In this document: positions 12,520 through 24,834 of the stretch, piece by piece | Numbering within the stretch: the first letter of the stretch is position 1 | Layout: every line of letters begins with the position of its first letter | Origin: Gari tellinella | Lineage: Eukaryota; Mollusca; Bivalvia; Cardiida; Psammobiidae | Assembly (NCBI GenBank): GCA_922989275.2 | Contig: OV277861.1 | Location: 98,370,993 to 98,434,992 of the forward strand | Length of the DNA stretch: 64,000 bases | Direction of reading: 5' to 3' | The notes under the pieces: model-generated | Database searches by the model: none | Told to the model about the DNA's origin: nothing | What the model saw: the letters and a program-made list of their open reading frames with translations, nothing else | Program-made: the position numbers and the translations under genes

Positions 12520-13190
12520 AACCCTTTCCCCCCATATAAGCGCCTTTTAGCGAATTTGATTTATTCATCCGCTGAAGAAAATAGTTCCAATTAAATCAGT
12601 CATGAATATATATTATAGGGGATATTTTCTACATTATACCACAATATAGCTTAAAGTAGGCTGACAGTAAAGCAGAATGCGCCTTAAGGCGCATTCTGCT
12701 TTACTTTCAAGCTGCTTTAAGTGACCACCCATCTTCAATACTAGAAATAGGCTATCAGGTAAAGGGTCAACCCTTTACCATTAGTCTGTTTCTGGTATTG
12801 CAGAGGTGATCACTTACAGCAGATTGAAAGTAAAGCAGAATGCGCCGTAAGGTGCATTCTGTTTTACTTTAAAAATTATTTAAGCTTCCGTCTACCAGAA
12901 TGTAGAAAGTATCTCTTTTGATACATACTCATATTCATGGCTGTATGAATTAGATATTTTCTTCAGCGGAATGATACATCAAAGGCGTGAAAATGTGTAT
13001 CTATGGAATAATGGGCTAATGCTTCTTCTGGATATGTACCAAAAGAAATGTTTTAGTAGATGGTAAATGTAGCTAAAGCAGGTTGAGAGTACAGGCGCAT
13101 TCTGCTTTAGTTTCAACCTGCTTTAAGTGACCACATACTTCAAGACTATAAAAAGGCTTTGGAGAGTTAGAGTTAAAAGGGTTGAAGTAT
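12520..13190. mobile_element. Array of three family C elements
   Basis: C family: the ends are aacccttta(c)cccataag-like with ggtaaagggttaa, an interior ttcttcagtggaggaataaa block, and core 2 (gcaggctgaaagtaaagcag and complement). Copies at about 12520-12768, 12769-13020 and 13025-13190 abut end to end, the first junction reading aaagggtcaaccctttacc. The third has a shortened core. Confidence 0.8.
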
Positions 13191-13380
13191 GAATAATCGA
13201 CTACAAACTGGTTTATTTTCAACGTGCTTTCAGTGTTAATTGTACTTTGTTTTTATCCAAGTATGAAATATGTACATTTACGTATACTCTTGTCCTAAAA
13301 CCTCAATTGTATCTATCTATCTACATGTATAACTATCTATAAGATACTTCATCATAAAAAAGATTATATCAATATACAGT

Positions 13381-13594
13381 TACAGTGGATAATCTGTTAT
13401 TCTTTCCCGTTTAAACGCAAACGTACGCAAACGCAAAGCACTAAAACGTAGAAAAGAACAACTTTTGGACACTTCTGATAATTCTTGTTTATCTTGGTGG
13501 CAAACAGTTTTAACCGGCGTCTGATCTGGCTCCAAACTGTTTGCACTGCAAATAATAGTTTTAGCGTAAACGCGATAACAGATTCTCCACTGTA
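13381..13594 (-). mobile_element. Family A MITE with half the hairpin deleted
   Basis: Both ends are intact. One arm of the core is lost (cagttttaaccggcgtctga), and part of the tttattgggaaag block is missing near the right end. Confidence 0.85.
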
Positions 13595-13649
13595 ATGAAC
13601 GACAGACTAATTCAGCCTACGACAGCTCTGAATAACACGATACCAACTG

Positions 13650-13846
13650 TTAAACCTCTCTATTTCGACAACTAAAGAGAAGGTTAATTGACTGTATGAA
13701 AGACAGGTAGCAGCTTAAAGCAAGGTAAAAGTAAAACAGAAAGCCCCTTAAGGAGCTTTCTGTTTTACTTTCACCTTGCTTTAAGTAGCTACCTGCATTA
13801 ACTGCATTATATTTTTAACAATTTAGCTGTCGTACAAGAGAGGTTT
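13650..13846. mobile_element. Family E element
   Basis: Perfect core at about 13715-13787 (gcccctta/aggagc tip with one mismatch). Ends ttaaacctctctatttcgac and gtcgtacaagagaggttt. Confidence 0.8.
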
Positions 13847-14139
13847 CGCTTTCTGAATGAACACAACACTTTCATTATAACTGAGGGTATCAGGCTGCAA
13901 GAAAGCACTATTTACATGCTATTATGGTATTAATTCAGTGACACGCCAAAGTGTAATCGGTATCATATAACAATGCCTACTGACACGCACATGACATTTT
14001 CAATCAGTTTAACTCCAGATCATACACATGGTAACTCGGCGTCTAATCAGGATGCAAAATTATTGATTATCGTATCTATACTTTCTCAAGTCATACTGCC
14101 TAAAACATTTCATTAATACATGTAGCCCTTTGCCCGCAC

Positions 14140-14300
14140 ATCGCGACTGATCTTGTCACGTGATTTGCAAATCATTTGGATCCATATCAGACACCCGTCT
14201 TTGGGCTTCTGCAGTTTAAAAATAAAATGCATAAATCTTAATTTGACCAATTTTGCAGCCGAAAACTTCAAAGCAGATGATAATATACTAGTGACGTCAA
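14140..14300. mobile_element. Family B remnant
   Basis: Half of a core (tttggatccatatcagacac) followed by B interior (cttcaaagcagatgataata). The other arm is missing. Confidence 0.45.
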
Positions 14301-14420
14301 GAAAATTGTTAAATAGACGATATTCTAGACTCCTGACTGTCCTTATACATTTAACCCATTCTAGGTCTCGTAGTCTAATTACAATGTTGTCTGCTTTATT
14401 TCTCAAATTAATGTACATTT

Positions 14421-14632
14421 AACCCCTTCACTGCCTTACCCCGAGTACACTAGTAATTTGAAAACAGTTTGGATCCTGATCAGATGCCGCGTAACGCGGC
14501 GTCTGCTCAGGATACAAACTGTTTTACACACATTTCAATATTTCATAAGTCAAAATAACAAAATATTTAATTTAAGAAATAACAGCAGACGACAATTTTT
14601 AAAATTGATGACGTCATGGCAGTGAAGGGGTT
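14421..14632. mobile_element. Family B element, complete
   Basis: aaccccttcactgcc at the left and ggcagtgaaggggtt at the right. Core at about 14460-14525. Confidence 0.85.
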
Positions 14633-15219
14633 AATAGTCTTTGCTAAATAAACATCAACATGAGTGCACTGAACGTTTGTTTCCTGGTCCAACGCCGACT
14701 AGCTGTTAAAAAAGTAAGCGTAATCCGACCAAGACAGAGAAGGGGTTGAGGGTGAAAGGAATTTAATCTTTTTTATTTACTGATTCTCAAATTTTCGTTA
14801 TCGTGACAACTGTTGACAGATTTCCGTGATGTAACACTCTACCAAATTTGACCGAAATTGCCTTAAATTTGATATAGACCAACACAATCCGTTATTTGAT
14901 AAAAGTGTCAAAACGTTTCTTTTTCATTAGTGCAGCTTGAATTACGTATCTGAAATTTCACTTTATTGTCCATAATTTAAAACTTTCATGTGCGAATCAC
15001 CTACAATGAAATCCCACACGAACGTGTTTGAAGAACATCTTTGTTATATCCTTCCAGCAACCGATTATCCTTCAAAATGGCTGTGTTTGTCAAGTCTTTA
15101 TGGATTTAGGTTCTATTAAAAAGTCAAAATTTAACGAAGGACAAAAATAGTACAAACGGTTCCTTTGATCTTCTAAGTTACTTTCCAGTGTACGAACCAG
15201 TTATATGTCTTGGAGATAA

Positions 15220-15426
15220 CAGGGCTGCCATTTCTCCGAATTTTTCCGAAATCGTAGGATTTTTATCCCAGCACATGATAGCTTAAAAGCGGAAGGCTGA
15301 AAGTAAAGCAAAATGAGCCTTAAGGCGCATTCTGCTTTACTTTCAACCTGCTTTAAGTAATAGCACTTGCAAATTAGAAAATTTGGAAATCTTAGGATTC
15401 TTCGATATCAACTTATGGCAACGCTG
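15220..15426 (-). mobile_element. Family D element
   Basis: Core at about 15287-15357. The far end is damaged (cttatggcaacgctg). Confidence 0.8.
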
Positions 15427-15443
15427 AGATATCAATGACTTCT

Positions 15444-15692
15444 TACAGTGGAGAATCTGTTATTCTTTCCCGTTAAACGCAAACGTACGCAAACGCAAAG
15501 CACTAAAACGTAGAAAAGAACAACTTTTGGACAATTCTGATAATTCTTGTTTATCTTGGTGGCAAACAGTTTGGAGCCTGATCAGACGCCGGGTTACCCG
15601 ACGTCTGATCTGGCTCCAAACTGTTTGCACTGCAAATAATAGTTTTAGCGTAAACGCGTTTATTGGGAAAGAATAACACATTCTCCACTGTA
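15444..15692 (-). mobile_element. Family A MITE
   Basis: Full length. One arm reads cccgacgtctga, a single mismatch in the hairpin. It starts 18 bases after D copy 15220-15426. Confidence 0.9.
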
Positions 15693-15989
15693 GATGGTTA
15701 GTTTTTGGGCTTTACTGTAACACAGGCTCTCAGCTTATTTCAAATGTATTATAAAGGTAATATCATTTTATGGCATCCATAGACGCATTCTATTCGATAA
15801 GTAACACTACCCTTAACCCCAATATTGCAGTAATATCCTCTGCTTTTAAATTGTCGTCTGCAAAAATAACTAGTTGAAATTTATACCTTTTTCTAAACTT
15901 AAAGACGAGTGTCCAGCAGTTTGGAACGAAAAACGCGACGTCTGATCTGGATCCAAACTGTTTGAAAATACCAGTCAAGTCGTTTACGG

Positions 15990-16410
15990 CAGGATAGGGG
16001 CATTCTGCTTAAGTTTCAACATGTTTTAAGCTGTACCAAACGCTGGAATATAGAAACTATTTCTTATGTACATGTCCATTAGTGTATGAATTGGAACTAC
16101 ATGTACTCGTATTTTTTAAGTGGAGGAATAAATCAAAATATGCTAAAATGCGCTTCGAATGGGAGAAAGGGTTAACCTTTTACCCAATAGCCTGTTTCTA
16201 GTACATATAACTAATTAAAGCAGGTTGAAAGTAAAGCAGAATGCGCCTTCATGCGTATTCTGCTTTACTTTCAGCCTGCGTTAAGCTACCCTCTTCTAGG
16301 AATTAGAGACAAAAATCTTATCGTATATGTTCATGATTGTACAAATTGGGACTTTTTTTTCTTCACTGGAGGAATAAATTTAATGTGCTTAAAGGCGCAT
16401 TTGTTTGGTA
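15990..16410. mobile_element. Two adjacent family C elements
   Basis: A damaged copy (about 15990-16168) is followed by one with a good core-2 hairpin (16217-16284), ending 38 bases before the zinc-finger-3 exon. Confidence 0.7.
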
Positions 16411-16419
16411 AGGAGTTAA

Positions 16420-16816
<397 letters not shown>

Positions 16817-17037
16817 TATAATATGTTAAAAATAACTTTTGTATCTTAAACAGTTATTTTGTAAAGAAATTATAATCAAGATCATCAGAAAAATCCAAGA
16901 TCTTGCATTACATGTTAATGTTCTCAATCTTATGTTGACTTTGAGATATCATGCTCTGTTCAGATATATGAGCATGCATGCATGTAATGTGACCGTTTTT
17001 TATAACTATACACACTGTTTGTATCAACGAGGTACTC

Positions 17038-17688
17038 TCCGGTCTCGTTGGATATAGCCTTTACACACACAACTCGAGTGATCCGGTGCATAAGATATGC
17101 AAAGTATAGTAATATTCCGTTTTTATTATATACCTACCAATGTTCTGCCCAAATATTTCTGTATTTTATCGAACAAATACACCTTGACGGATTGAAAATT
17201 CCGTATTACCCATGTACCTTGTGTAATGGGAAAAGAACGTTTACTGTGTAGTCGGAAGTTCGGAACTACAGTAAAACCTCTCTATTACGACCACTAAATT
17301 ATGTTAAGTATTAGGGTGTTTACGGTAGGTGACCGCTTTAAGCTGTCACCTCTCTATTATTTAATCAATTAGCATTCGTTTTAGTGGTCGTAATAGCGAG
17401 TATTTACTTTCACGCGCCATTCCCCGAGGTGTGACGTATGGGAAATCCCGTTTATTTATAGTAACGCTCGAAACATTTCTATCGTTTTTCATTTTATCTT
17501 TATTATAAGAGGTATATAATAAAAGGAACATTACTATACTTTGCATATCTTATGTACCGGATCACTCTCGTTGTGTGTGTAAAGGCTATATCCAACTCGA
17601 CCTCCGGTCTCGTTGGATATAGCCTTTACACACACAACTCGAGTGATCCGGTGCATAAGATATGCAAAGTATAGTAATATTCCGTTTG
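17038..17688. repeat. Three copies of an 85-bp sequence, two direct and one inverted
   Basis: tccggtctcgttggatatag and the following 65 bases occur at 17038-17122, inverted at 17521-17600, and direct again at 17603-17687. The last two copies form a hairpin with almost no loop. The first two enclose about 400 bases including an E copy. Confidence 0.85.
17266..17407. mobile_element. Family E element without core
   Basis: The ends tacagtaaaacctctctatt and tggtcgtaatagcgag are clear. The hairpin is absent, leaving only gcttt-aagc at 17335-17343. It is enclosed by the inverted repeats at 17038-17600. Confidence 0.75.
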
Positions 17689-17729
17689 TATAAGTCGAAA
17701 TAAAGATTATGTTCTGTTCTAATCTTTGT

Positions 17730-17979
17730 TACAGTGGAGAAAACGTTATTCTTTCCCAATAAACGCGTTTACGCTAAAACTATTATTTCCATTACAACCA
17801 GTTTGGAGCCATATCAGACGCCGGGTAATCCGGCGTCTGATCAGGCTCCAAACTGTTTGTCACTCAGATAAAAATAGATAGAGAAAAAATTCAAAACGTT
17901 ATTATTTTCTACTTTTAGTGTTTTGCGTTTGCGTTTCGTTTGCGTTTAAACGCGAAAGAATAACGTTTTCTACGCTGTA
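17730..17979 (+). mobile_element. Family A MITE, subtype with gaaaacgttatt ends
   Basis: Belongs to a subtype whose ends read gagaaaacgttattctttcc. The right end tacgctgta has one change. Confidence 0.85.
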
Positions 17980-18339
17980 TCATTATCTATAACCAAAATC
18001 AATCGATTTGATATTGTAATTGACAACCTACTTGAATTTTGGCAAACATGTATTTTTAAGCTAAAGTCCGGTAGATCTATTACATATACAATTAAAACTT
18101 GTTGTTATCAGATCTGGATATAATTCGTTTGCAAGGGCTCTGAATAGGAACGCAATTTTGAAACATAAGACCCACTTATGCCCACACATGCATGTTTTAT
18201 ACCAATGTACGCCTAACCACTGAAAATACATTTAATGTTTGACACCCACTTTCACATAATTCATAATTGTTTAAGAAAGTTTGGTCTTTATTTGTTTTGA
18301 AAATTGAACAATAAAGCTGCACATCCGCAACGTTAAATA

Positions 18340-18840
18340 TCCCCGATATAGAGGCGCCTTTAAGCGAATTAATGTATTTTTCCATTGAAGAAAACAGTTC
18401 CAATTTATCCAGTCAGGAACATGTACCATAAGAAACAGAACCTTTATACATTTGTACTAGCAGATGGTAGCTTAAAGCAGGCTGAGAGTAAAAAAGAATG
18501 CGCCTTAACTCACTCTCCGCTTTACTTTCGACATGCTTTAACCCTTTACCCAATAGACGCGCCTTTTAGCACAGTCAATTTATTCCTCCGCTGAAGAAAA
18601 TAGTTCCAACTTATACAGTCATGAATATGAATTATAAGGAATATTTCTTTATTCTAACAAGTGGTAGCTTAAAGCAGGTTGCAAGTAAAGCAGAATGTGC
18701 CTTAGGGCGCATTCTGCTTTACTTTCAATCTGCTTTAAGAGGTTACCTGTCTTCAAAACTAAAAACTGGCTATTGGGTAAAGGGTTAAGTGTTAATCTGT
18801 CTTCAAATCTAGAAACAGGCTATGGGGTTAAGGGTTAAGG
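18340..18840. mobile_element. Cluster of family C elements
   Basis: One copy at about 18350-18545 with a damaged tip, one at 18541-18787 with a good core (18668-18740), then an end fragment (18788-18836). Confidence 0.75.
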
Positions 18841-19075
18841 ATGCGGACGCATGCATGACTATATTTGAACGTTAAACTCACATAAATCGTTGAAATCTTT
18901 TAAACGCCCTACTACTGAAAATACATTCATTTATCTTGCCATTCCCTTTTACATAATTGTTTAAACATATTTGTTCGTCAATCATTTTTGAAAATCGAAC
19001 ACTATAGCCAACACCCCCGCAACGTTAGGAACAAAGTTGTGTTAGATTTCGTACAAATCTTACTACGTCATGATT

Positions 19076-19236
19076 GTTTTACCCATTACCCAATAGCCTG
19101 TTTCTAGTTTTGACAAGTGATCACTTAAGCAGGCTGAAATTTAAGTAGAATTTGCATCCGCATTCTTCTTAACTTTCAGCCTGCTTAAGTGGTCACCTGT
19201 ATTCAAAACTAGACACAGGCTATGGGGTAATGGATT
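19076..19236. mobile_element. Family C element, short
   Basis: Ends acccattacccaatagcctg and ggctatggggtaatggatta. The core is diverged (aatttaagtagaatttgc). It ends 90 bases before the last ovo exon. Confidence 0.7.
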
Positions 19237-19326
19237 AATATAGAGAATGAAAACCAAATGACTGGTATTTACTTTATTGCCTTCTGTATAGTATTTCAAT
19301 GCTAACACGATCGTCCCTGGTTGTAG

Positions 19327-19518
19327 GAGCGAAGGGCGAAGCTGTACGTGTGCGAGGACTGTGGCCACACTACCACGGAACCAGGTCAACATTACCTACA
19401 TCTCAAGTCCTACCACCCACAGAACCCAACACTGCTCAGGTTCTACGACAAGAGACAGTTCAAGTTTAACGAACACGGCTCTCCACCCCTGGTCCTGCAG
19501 GAACAGACAGCATGTTGA
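19327..19518 (+). CDS. ovo: Ovo-like factor, zinc finger 4 and C-terminus
   Basis: This last coding exon begins after ttgtag and reads ERRAKLYVCEDCG, then a fourth, atypical finger (C-x2-C-x12-H-x4-H). It continues with LLRFYDKRQFKF and a short tail ending LVLQEQTAC before the TGA stop at 19516-19518. ERRAKLYVCE and the FYDKR-FKF block are characteristic of the invertebrate Ovo C-terminus. The frame is phase 0, as required by the previous exon. Together the five visible exons encode about 508 residues, incomplete at the N-terminus. An alternative terminal exon farther downstream cannot be excluded (see 24705). Confidence 0.95.
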   Translation, partial: ERRAKLYVCEDCGHTTTEPGQHYLHLKSYHPQNPTLLRFYDKRQFKFNEHGSPPLVLQEQTAC

Positions 19519-19743
19519 AAATATAATCGTTGATATATACCAGGACGCGTGTTTTGGGTATGTTTTATGGATTAGTATGGGATACCTTTTCTGAATGTAT
19601 GAACAAAATGTCACGGTTTTTCCAAGGATCAGAATACTGTCTGTTTTGGAGATTTAAGCAGATAATTGCTTAGAGCAAGACTATTGGGAGAGTCGATGAC
19701 TGTCAAACTGCCCGGCAACACAAAACGGGAGAACAAATACAAA

Positions 19744-19749
19744 AATAAA
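19744..19749 (+). terminator. Candidate polyadenylation signal for the ovo gene
   Basis: AATAAA occurs about 226 bases after the stop codon in an A-rich stretch. It is the nearest canonical hexamer that I see. A chance match is quite possible in this AT-rich DNA. Confidence 0.3.
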
Positions 19750-21509
19750 TTACAAAAAATAGCTAAAACGCAAGCTACCCAATGCATGTTTTTCTGAAAT
19801 CCCTGATTTAACCACTACTTGACCTAATATCCATTGCAACTATCCCGGCATTTGCCGTTGTCGGTATGCACCCACTTAGCCCAACAAAATACACGGTCAT
19901 TCTTGTGTATACGTAATGTTTTATTCTGATTTAACTAGTTATTTAAAATCAGCAATATATCTATACATGATGTTGATACTTTCTCGGACATGGTCCCTAT
20001 TCCCATCATGCAAACTAACTCGGTTAACGGGTACACCCATGACCGAACAAAATAGTTGTAAATGGACGACCTTTGACATCCATTTGCACAACAAGGCTGC
20101 AAGCAATGCTAAACTAGGCTTTGGTTGAATATATACAAAACGATATAGCTTAAATTCAAGATATGCCAATACAGATTCCAATTAAATGCCAAAGTAGGCT
20201 TCAATTAAATGCCAAATTAGGTTTAAATTCACGACATGACAAACTAGGCTTCAATTCAAGCAATATCAACCAGGCTAAAATTCCGGACATGTCAAACTAC
20301 AAAACTATCACTTTCATCCTGTTGAACCGAGCTTTAACACTATCAGTCATCTCGTAGGGACTTAGTTCAGGGCATATCTAAAATAACATACATGTATATG
20401 AATGGCCTACTAGACATTTAGCTTCTTAATGCAGAACGAAACCAATGCAGAAAGCTTCCCCATGACAATAACACCTGTTTATTGTACCCCGGAGACATTG
20501 CAGGTGTTTATGTCATTGGCATTTCGGGGTTTCCGAATTTAAAAGCCACCATAAGTAATAAAAAGAAACACAAGATATTTCCGAATCTATGTAAATTGTC
20601 AGTCGTGGCGAACTATGGGCGCACCTGTTAAGATGTGGGTGGCGCGATAAAACTAGTGAATCATTAAGATCTCCTATATCTGGTCATAAAAGCGTTTTCA
20701 CTTCAGGATAAAAATAACAAAAATTACTTTAATGCACTTATCCGTTAGTTCTTATTTGATGTTTGATCGGTCGATTAATGTTGGTATAAAATGGGTAAAA
20801 AGAGAAATTACAACTTAAAAGTGATGAGACGGGGGTCGTGCCATGCGGTGTCCGAATTCATTGGTCGACAATTACTCTTTGAAGACCGGGTGGATTTGTG
20901 ATGAATGTTGCAAACAGTTTAGATCCAAACATCTCGGCGCCTCATTTGGGTATATATTGTTTAATACGGTTATGATACATCTTCTATAAAACCAAACGTA
21001 AATACTTCGACTCTGAAAAAATTCAAAAATATGTTTTTATAGACAAATATATATATATTTTGCTAAAGGTGTAAACCCCTTTTGAAAACGGTCTAGGCAA
21101 TTTAAAGGGACTGTAGGGGCCAGCGGAAATAGACCATTAACACTGGCGGCGTTGATCCCAATAAAAAAGATGTTTGCGGTCCACCATTCAGTCCGAGTTT
21201 TATTCCAGTCCATGTCACAATACAACTGTAAAGGAGTGGATGATACTTTAACCTTTTCCTATGCTGGACTTCGGTTTATGGGTTATTTGCAAGCAGAGCA
21301 GATCAAGGACCCTCTGATCAGGGTTTGCATTGTTTGATTTACATTTGTCGAACTATTTTCTAACAACACAGTCCTACGATTTATCATAAACTATAGTCAT
21401 TAAAATTTCGTCAAAACTGGAATAGTAGCCTACATATGAAATGTTCAGCGTAGTAGATCTACTTAAGGGTTAACAGACCACAAAGATTAGGCAAAGTAGT
21501 ATCGTTTTT
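19750..21509. other. 3' flank of ovo, no gene seen
   Basis: Contains the tandem repeat 20095-20300, a degraded hairpin remnant near 20900-20970, and half of a gatcaaggaccctctgatca hairpin near 21300. Confidence 0.5.
20095..20300 (+). repeat. Degenerate tandem repeat of about 25-30 bp
   Basis: ccaaagtaggcttcaattaa, ccaaattaggtttaaattc, acaaactaggcttcaattca and accaggctaaaattccgg follow one another. It lies in the 3' flank of ovo. Confidence 0.6.
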
Positions 21510-21733
21510 AACCCTTTCACTGCCATGATGTCATCTGCTTGAAACAAATCCTCTTTCTTTTATTTCTCAAATTTTAAAATAAAGGTACATGTAATTTGAT
21601 TAATGTACAAGTACTATCGTAGTGAGTGTGAAACAGTTTGTACCCAGATCAGACGCCGCGTTAGCGGCGTCTGATCTGGGTACAAACTGTTTGCTAATAA
21701 CCCTTGTACTCCAGATAAGGGAGTTAAGGGGTT
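21510..21733. mobile_element. Family B element, complete
   Basis: The ends are aaccctttcactgcc and gttaaggggtt. The core at about 21633-21693 has tgtacccagatcagacgcc arms that match each other. Confidence 0.85.
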
Positions 21734-22248
21734 CACTGTCATTAAAGTGTAAGATAAGATGATATCAATATCTATAGATGATGGATGGATAGCACGATTC
21801 TACAAGCTAAGCAAAATATAAATTTGTCTATAACAAATGTCTTAAATGTACCATAACTTAATCATCATCTTTATCAACATTATCAAGTTAGTTTTCTCTT
21901 ATCACACCAATTTGTCGTCAGCTTAAAAATGATACTTGCATTTTGTCTATTTTCCAAATAAATTAGGTGTATATTTTAGGCAGTAAGTGTCAAATATTTT
22001 GGATTCTAATCCGAGGTCTTGTTACTTGGAGTCTGATCTTGATCTACACTGGGTTTTAAAATCGTGTTTTTTTCACTCGATGTAGAGAAAGGGTTGAACC
22101 GTTCTGCGACCGTTTGACAGTGAAATCTGACCTTTATGATCTTTCTTTAATGTGTTATAATATTACAACGGGTATCCGCCTAGGGTGGATGGATGAGGAA
22201 TTTATGCATCTCACATGTTCAATTCGGGCTATACAGTAGCTCCATTCT
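21734..22248. other. Stretch with no feature recognised
   Basis: AT-rich. A weak core-1 remnant (gattctaatccgaggtcttg) lies near 22000. Confidence 0.5.
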
Positions 22249-22493
22249 TAACCCTTTACTCAATATCCTGTTTCTGATATTGAAGATAGGTGACTACTTA
22301 AAGCTGGCTGGAAGTAAAGCAGAATGCGCCAGCGGCGCATTCTGCTTTAATTCCAACCCGTTTTAAGCTGCCATCTGCTAAAAAAGAATATTTCTTAAAA
22401 TACATATCCATGACTGTATAAATTGGAACTATTTTCTGCAGTTGAGAAATACATTAAATGCCCTCAAAGGCGCTTCTATGGGAAAAAGGGTTA
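22249..22493. mobile_element. Family C element, complete
   Basis: taaccctttactcaatatcc to gggaaaaagggtta. Core at about 22300-22368 with a short tip (gcgccagcggcgc). Confidence 0.8.
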
Positions 22494-22514
22494 TATACAT
22501 GTGGCTGTTTAATA

Positions 22515-22677
22515 TAGGAATAAACAACATATTTTTGACGTTCATGACGGTATGACTACATTAGCTTCGCAGGGGGTAAATTACGTAAACGCCCGAAGGG
22601 CGTTTTCGTTAAATTTACTCCCCGAAGCTAATGTAGTCATACCGTCATGAGCGGCAAAGAGATGTTGTTTATTCCTT
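22515..22677. repeat. Long palindrome with taggaataaacaaca ends
   Basis: taggaataaacaacat at the left and atgttgtttattccta-like at the right, then cgacggtatgactacattag-type arms and a cgcccgaagggcg tip. Arms are about 75 bases. It is unlike families A-H. Confidence 0.85.
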
Positions 22678-23634
22678 ATATTTATATTTATAGTTTCTGT
22701 CTTGTCAATTTAATGTGATTATTTGCCAGATTTGTGTTTCTGTATAAGAAGTTATCATATACCGGTCAAAGAGGTTTGATAGATGTAATGTCGATGTAAT
22801 AGCCATTCCAGTTTCTAAATATGGTGAGAAAGTAGTCCCAACTACATGTACTGTAACTGTATTAAAAATTAAGGATTTTTCCAGTAAACTTTCTCTCTGT
22901 GAATGGAAAAGACTTACAAGGCAAACAAATAACAATGCAACTTGAATATCTATTGCGAAAGCACATTCTAAAAATACAGGTCGCGGTTGTTTTCTTAACC
23001 CATTTACATACATAGCAACGCGATGGCAAAGACCTATGGGTCTGTATCACTCCGCTAGTGTCATATGACCGTCGACCAATGGGAGATTAGTGTTAAGTGC
23101 CCGATGTAGTGTATTTGAAGAAGTCCACGAATATCACGGGCGAAATCCGAACTGGCTAAAACCAGATTCGAAGTGTAGGTTCATCGAGGGATGACCTGCA
23201 AATTTTTAATAGGATTACATAACGACTTTACAGAGTGAATGTAAATATTGCAGGATGAAAATAATGCAGAAAGCTCTCTTGTGAGGGTTTTGCATTTGAT
23301 TAGCAAACATCTGCATTCGTAAAAGATTATTGATCGGTAAAGATACGTAGAACTGTAGTGTATCATTATGATGGAAATTACATCCGAATTTGGACGATTT
23401 CGTTTGAAAACTCTTAAATTGTCATACCTGGCCGGAAGGCAGAAGAGTTCAGTTTCAAAGCACGAATAAAAGAAATTTCCCTTAACCCTTTATTCGCCAA
23501 ATTAATCGTGAAGCCCCCCTCCTCCTTTCACTGCCGTATTGTAGAATGCTTCAATATTATGTCTGCAAGATCATTTTAGATTTAGATTGAACCCTTTTAA
23601 CCCTAGTCCCGCACATTGGCGTCTATTGCAAACA
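22678..23634. other. Stretch with no feature recognised
   Basis: Open frames here are short and overlap on several frames without coding character. Confidence 0.5.
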
Positions 23635-23790
23635 GTGTACATTTGAATAGTACAATTGTCCTATGCAAACAGAATGAATGAATGAATGTTGTTTTACGGC
23701 ACATCGACACAAAAAATGCAAACAGTAAAGACCCAGATCAGAGGGCTCCGAAGGAGCCCTCTGATCAGGGTCTTCACTGTTTGTCATAAT
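23635..23790. repeat. H-type hairpin with inserted short sequence
   Basis: The hairpin at about 23717-23781 (gacccagatcagagggctcc and partner) is preceded by gcaaacagtgtac and a gaatgaatgaatgttgtttt stretch that looks inserted. Confidence 0.6.
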
Positions 23791-23924
23791 ACGAAACATT
23801 GACAAAAAGAACCCATTAAAGTCAGAAATGGACAAGACTAAAATGGAAACTGGAATTGTCTATTTTAAGTTTCAGGGAGGAAATTAAGGTTCATGATTGT
23901 GTAGTATGACTTAGGAAATATCGA

Positions 23925-24040
23925 ACTTAGTGACACACAGTTTAGATCCTAATCAGACGCCACGTGACGCGGCGTCTGATCTTAGTCCAAACTGTTTGCA
24001 AAGTCGACTTTATGCAACTTCGGCAGTGGAAAGGTTAACT
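23925..24040. mobile_element. Family B remnant with hairpin
   Basis: Core about 23937-24000 (agatcctaatcagacgccac). The right flank ends ggcagtggaaaggttaa. Confidence 0.55.
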
Positions 24041-24231
24041 TTTTTTACCGTGGTAAGCATAACTTGAATGACAATACCAAACAGTTTCCATCTACATCAG
24101 ATTCCGTGTCACTTCTCATGATAGCAGGATCCAAACTTATTGGTTCAATCTCAAATTTGATGCTGAAATACAAAGTACCTTAATTGTAGATAAAATGACA
24201 TAATGCAGACGAAAATCTTAACGAAGACGAG

Positions 24232-24485
24232 CAGGACTGCCATAAGTTGACATAAAAAACCACACTATTTCAAAATTTGCATTTTTCAAGTGCGAATTTA
24301 CGAATGGTACCTTTTCCCCATCGCCTGTTTCTAGTTTTGTTGACACGTGGCTGCTTAAAGAAGGCTGAAAGTAAAGCAGATACGCCTTAAGGCGCATTCT
24401 GCTTTACTTTAAGTCTGCTTTAAGCTATCATGTACTAGAAAAAAATCCAAAAATTTAGGAAAAATCCGGAGAAATGGCAGCCCTG
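24232..24485 (+). mobile_element. Family D element
   Basis: The left end has one change (caggactgcc). The core is at about 24355-24424. It lies 220 bases upstream of the candidate exon acceptor. Confidence 0.85.
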
Positions 24486-24704
24486 TATAAGGGTAGTGGT
24501 TTCTAGACAACGGTATTTGGATTTGTCCTTAAATCGCTACATAAGTTCATGCCCCATCCAAATATCCAGTCAGTGCTAGCTAGCAGAATAAAAAACATGC
24601 ATTGTTATAACAATCGTCGTGAGAACATGTTTAACCGTGTGATATGTTTATTGTTGCATTGTTTTGTGTGTCCTTCATCTTATTGTGTGCGTGTTTCATT
24701 TCAG

Positions 24705-24834
24705 AAATGATACTGGCCACTTATCTAGGAAGGGGCACCCGAGGACGACATCAAGAGTATCAGCGAGCAAGGTTCATACCTAGACGACATACGGACACGA
24801 AAACTGCTTAGCTTTAGTAGATTATAAAGGTTCT
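24705..24834 (+). other. Candidate alternative 3' exon downstream of ovo
   Basis: A strong acceptor (T-rich tract then catttcag ending at 24704) leads into about 130 bases of more balanced composition. A second possible acceptor, ttatctag, ends at 24728. From 24729 a phase-0 frame reads EGAPEDDIKSISEQGSYLDD and then a basic tail to TAA, about 32 residues. The other two frames from 24705 are also open for 25-34 codons, so the coding frame is uncertain. I see no similarity to known Ovo C-termini. It could be an alternative last exon, a UTR exon of another transcript, or chance. Confidence 0.2.
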
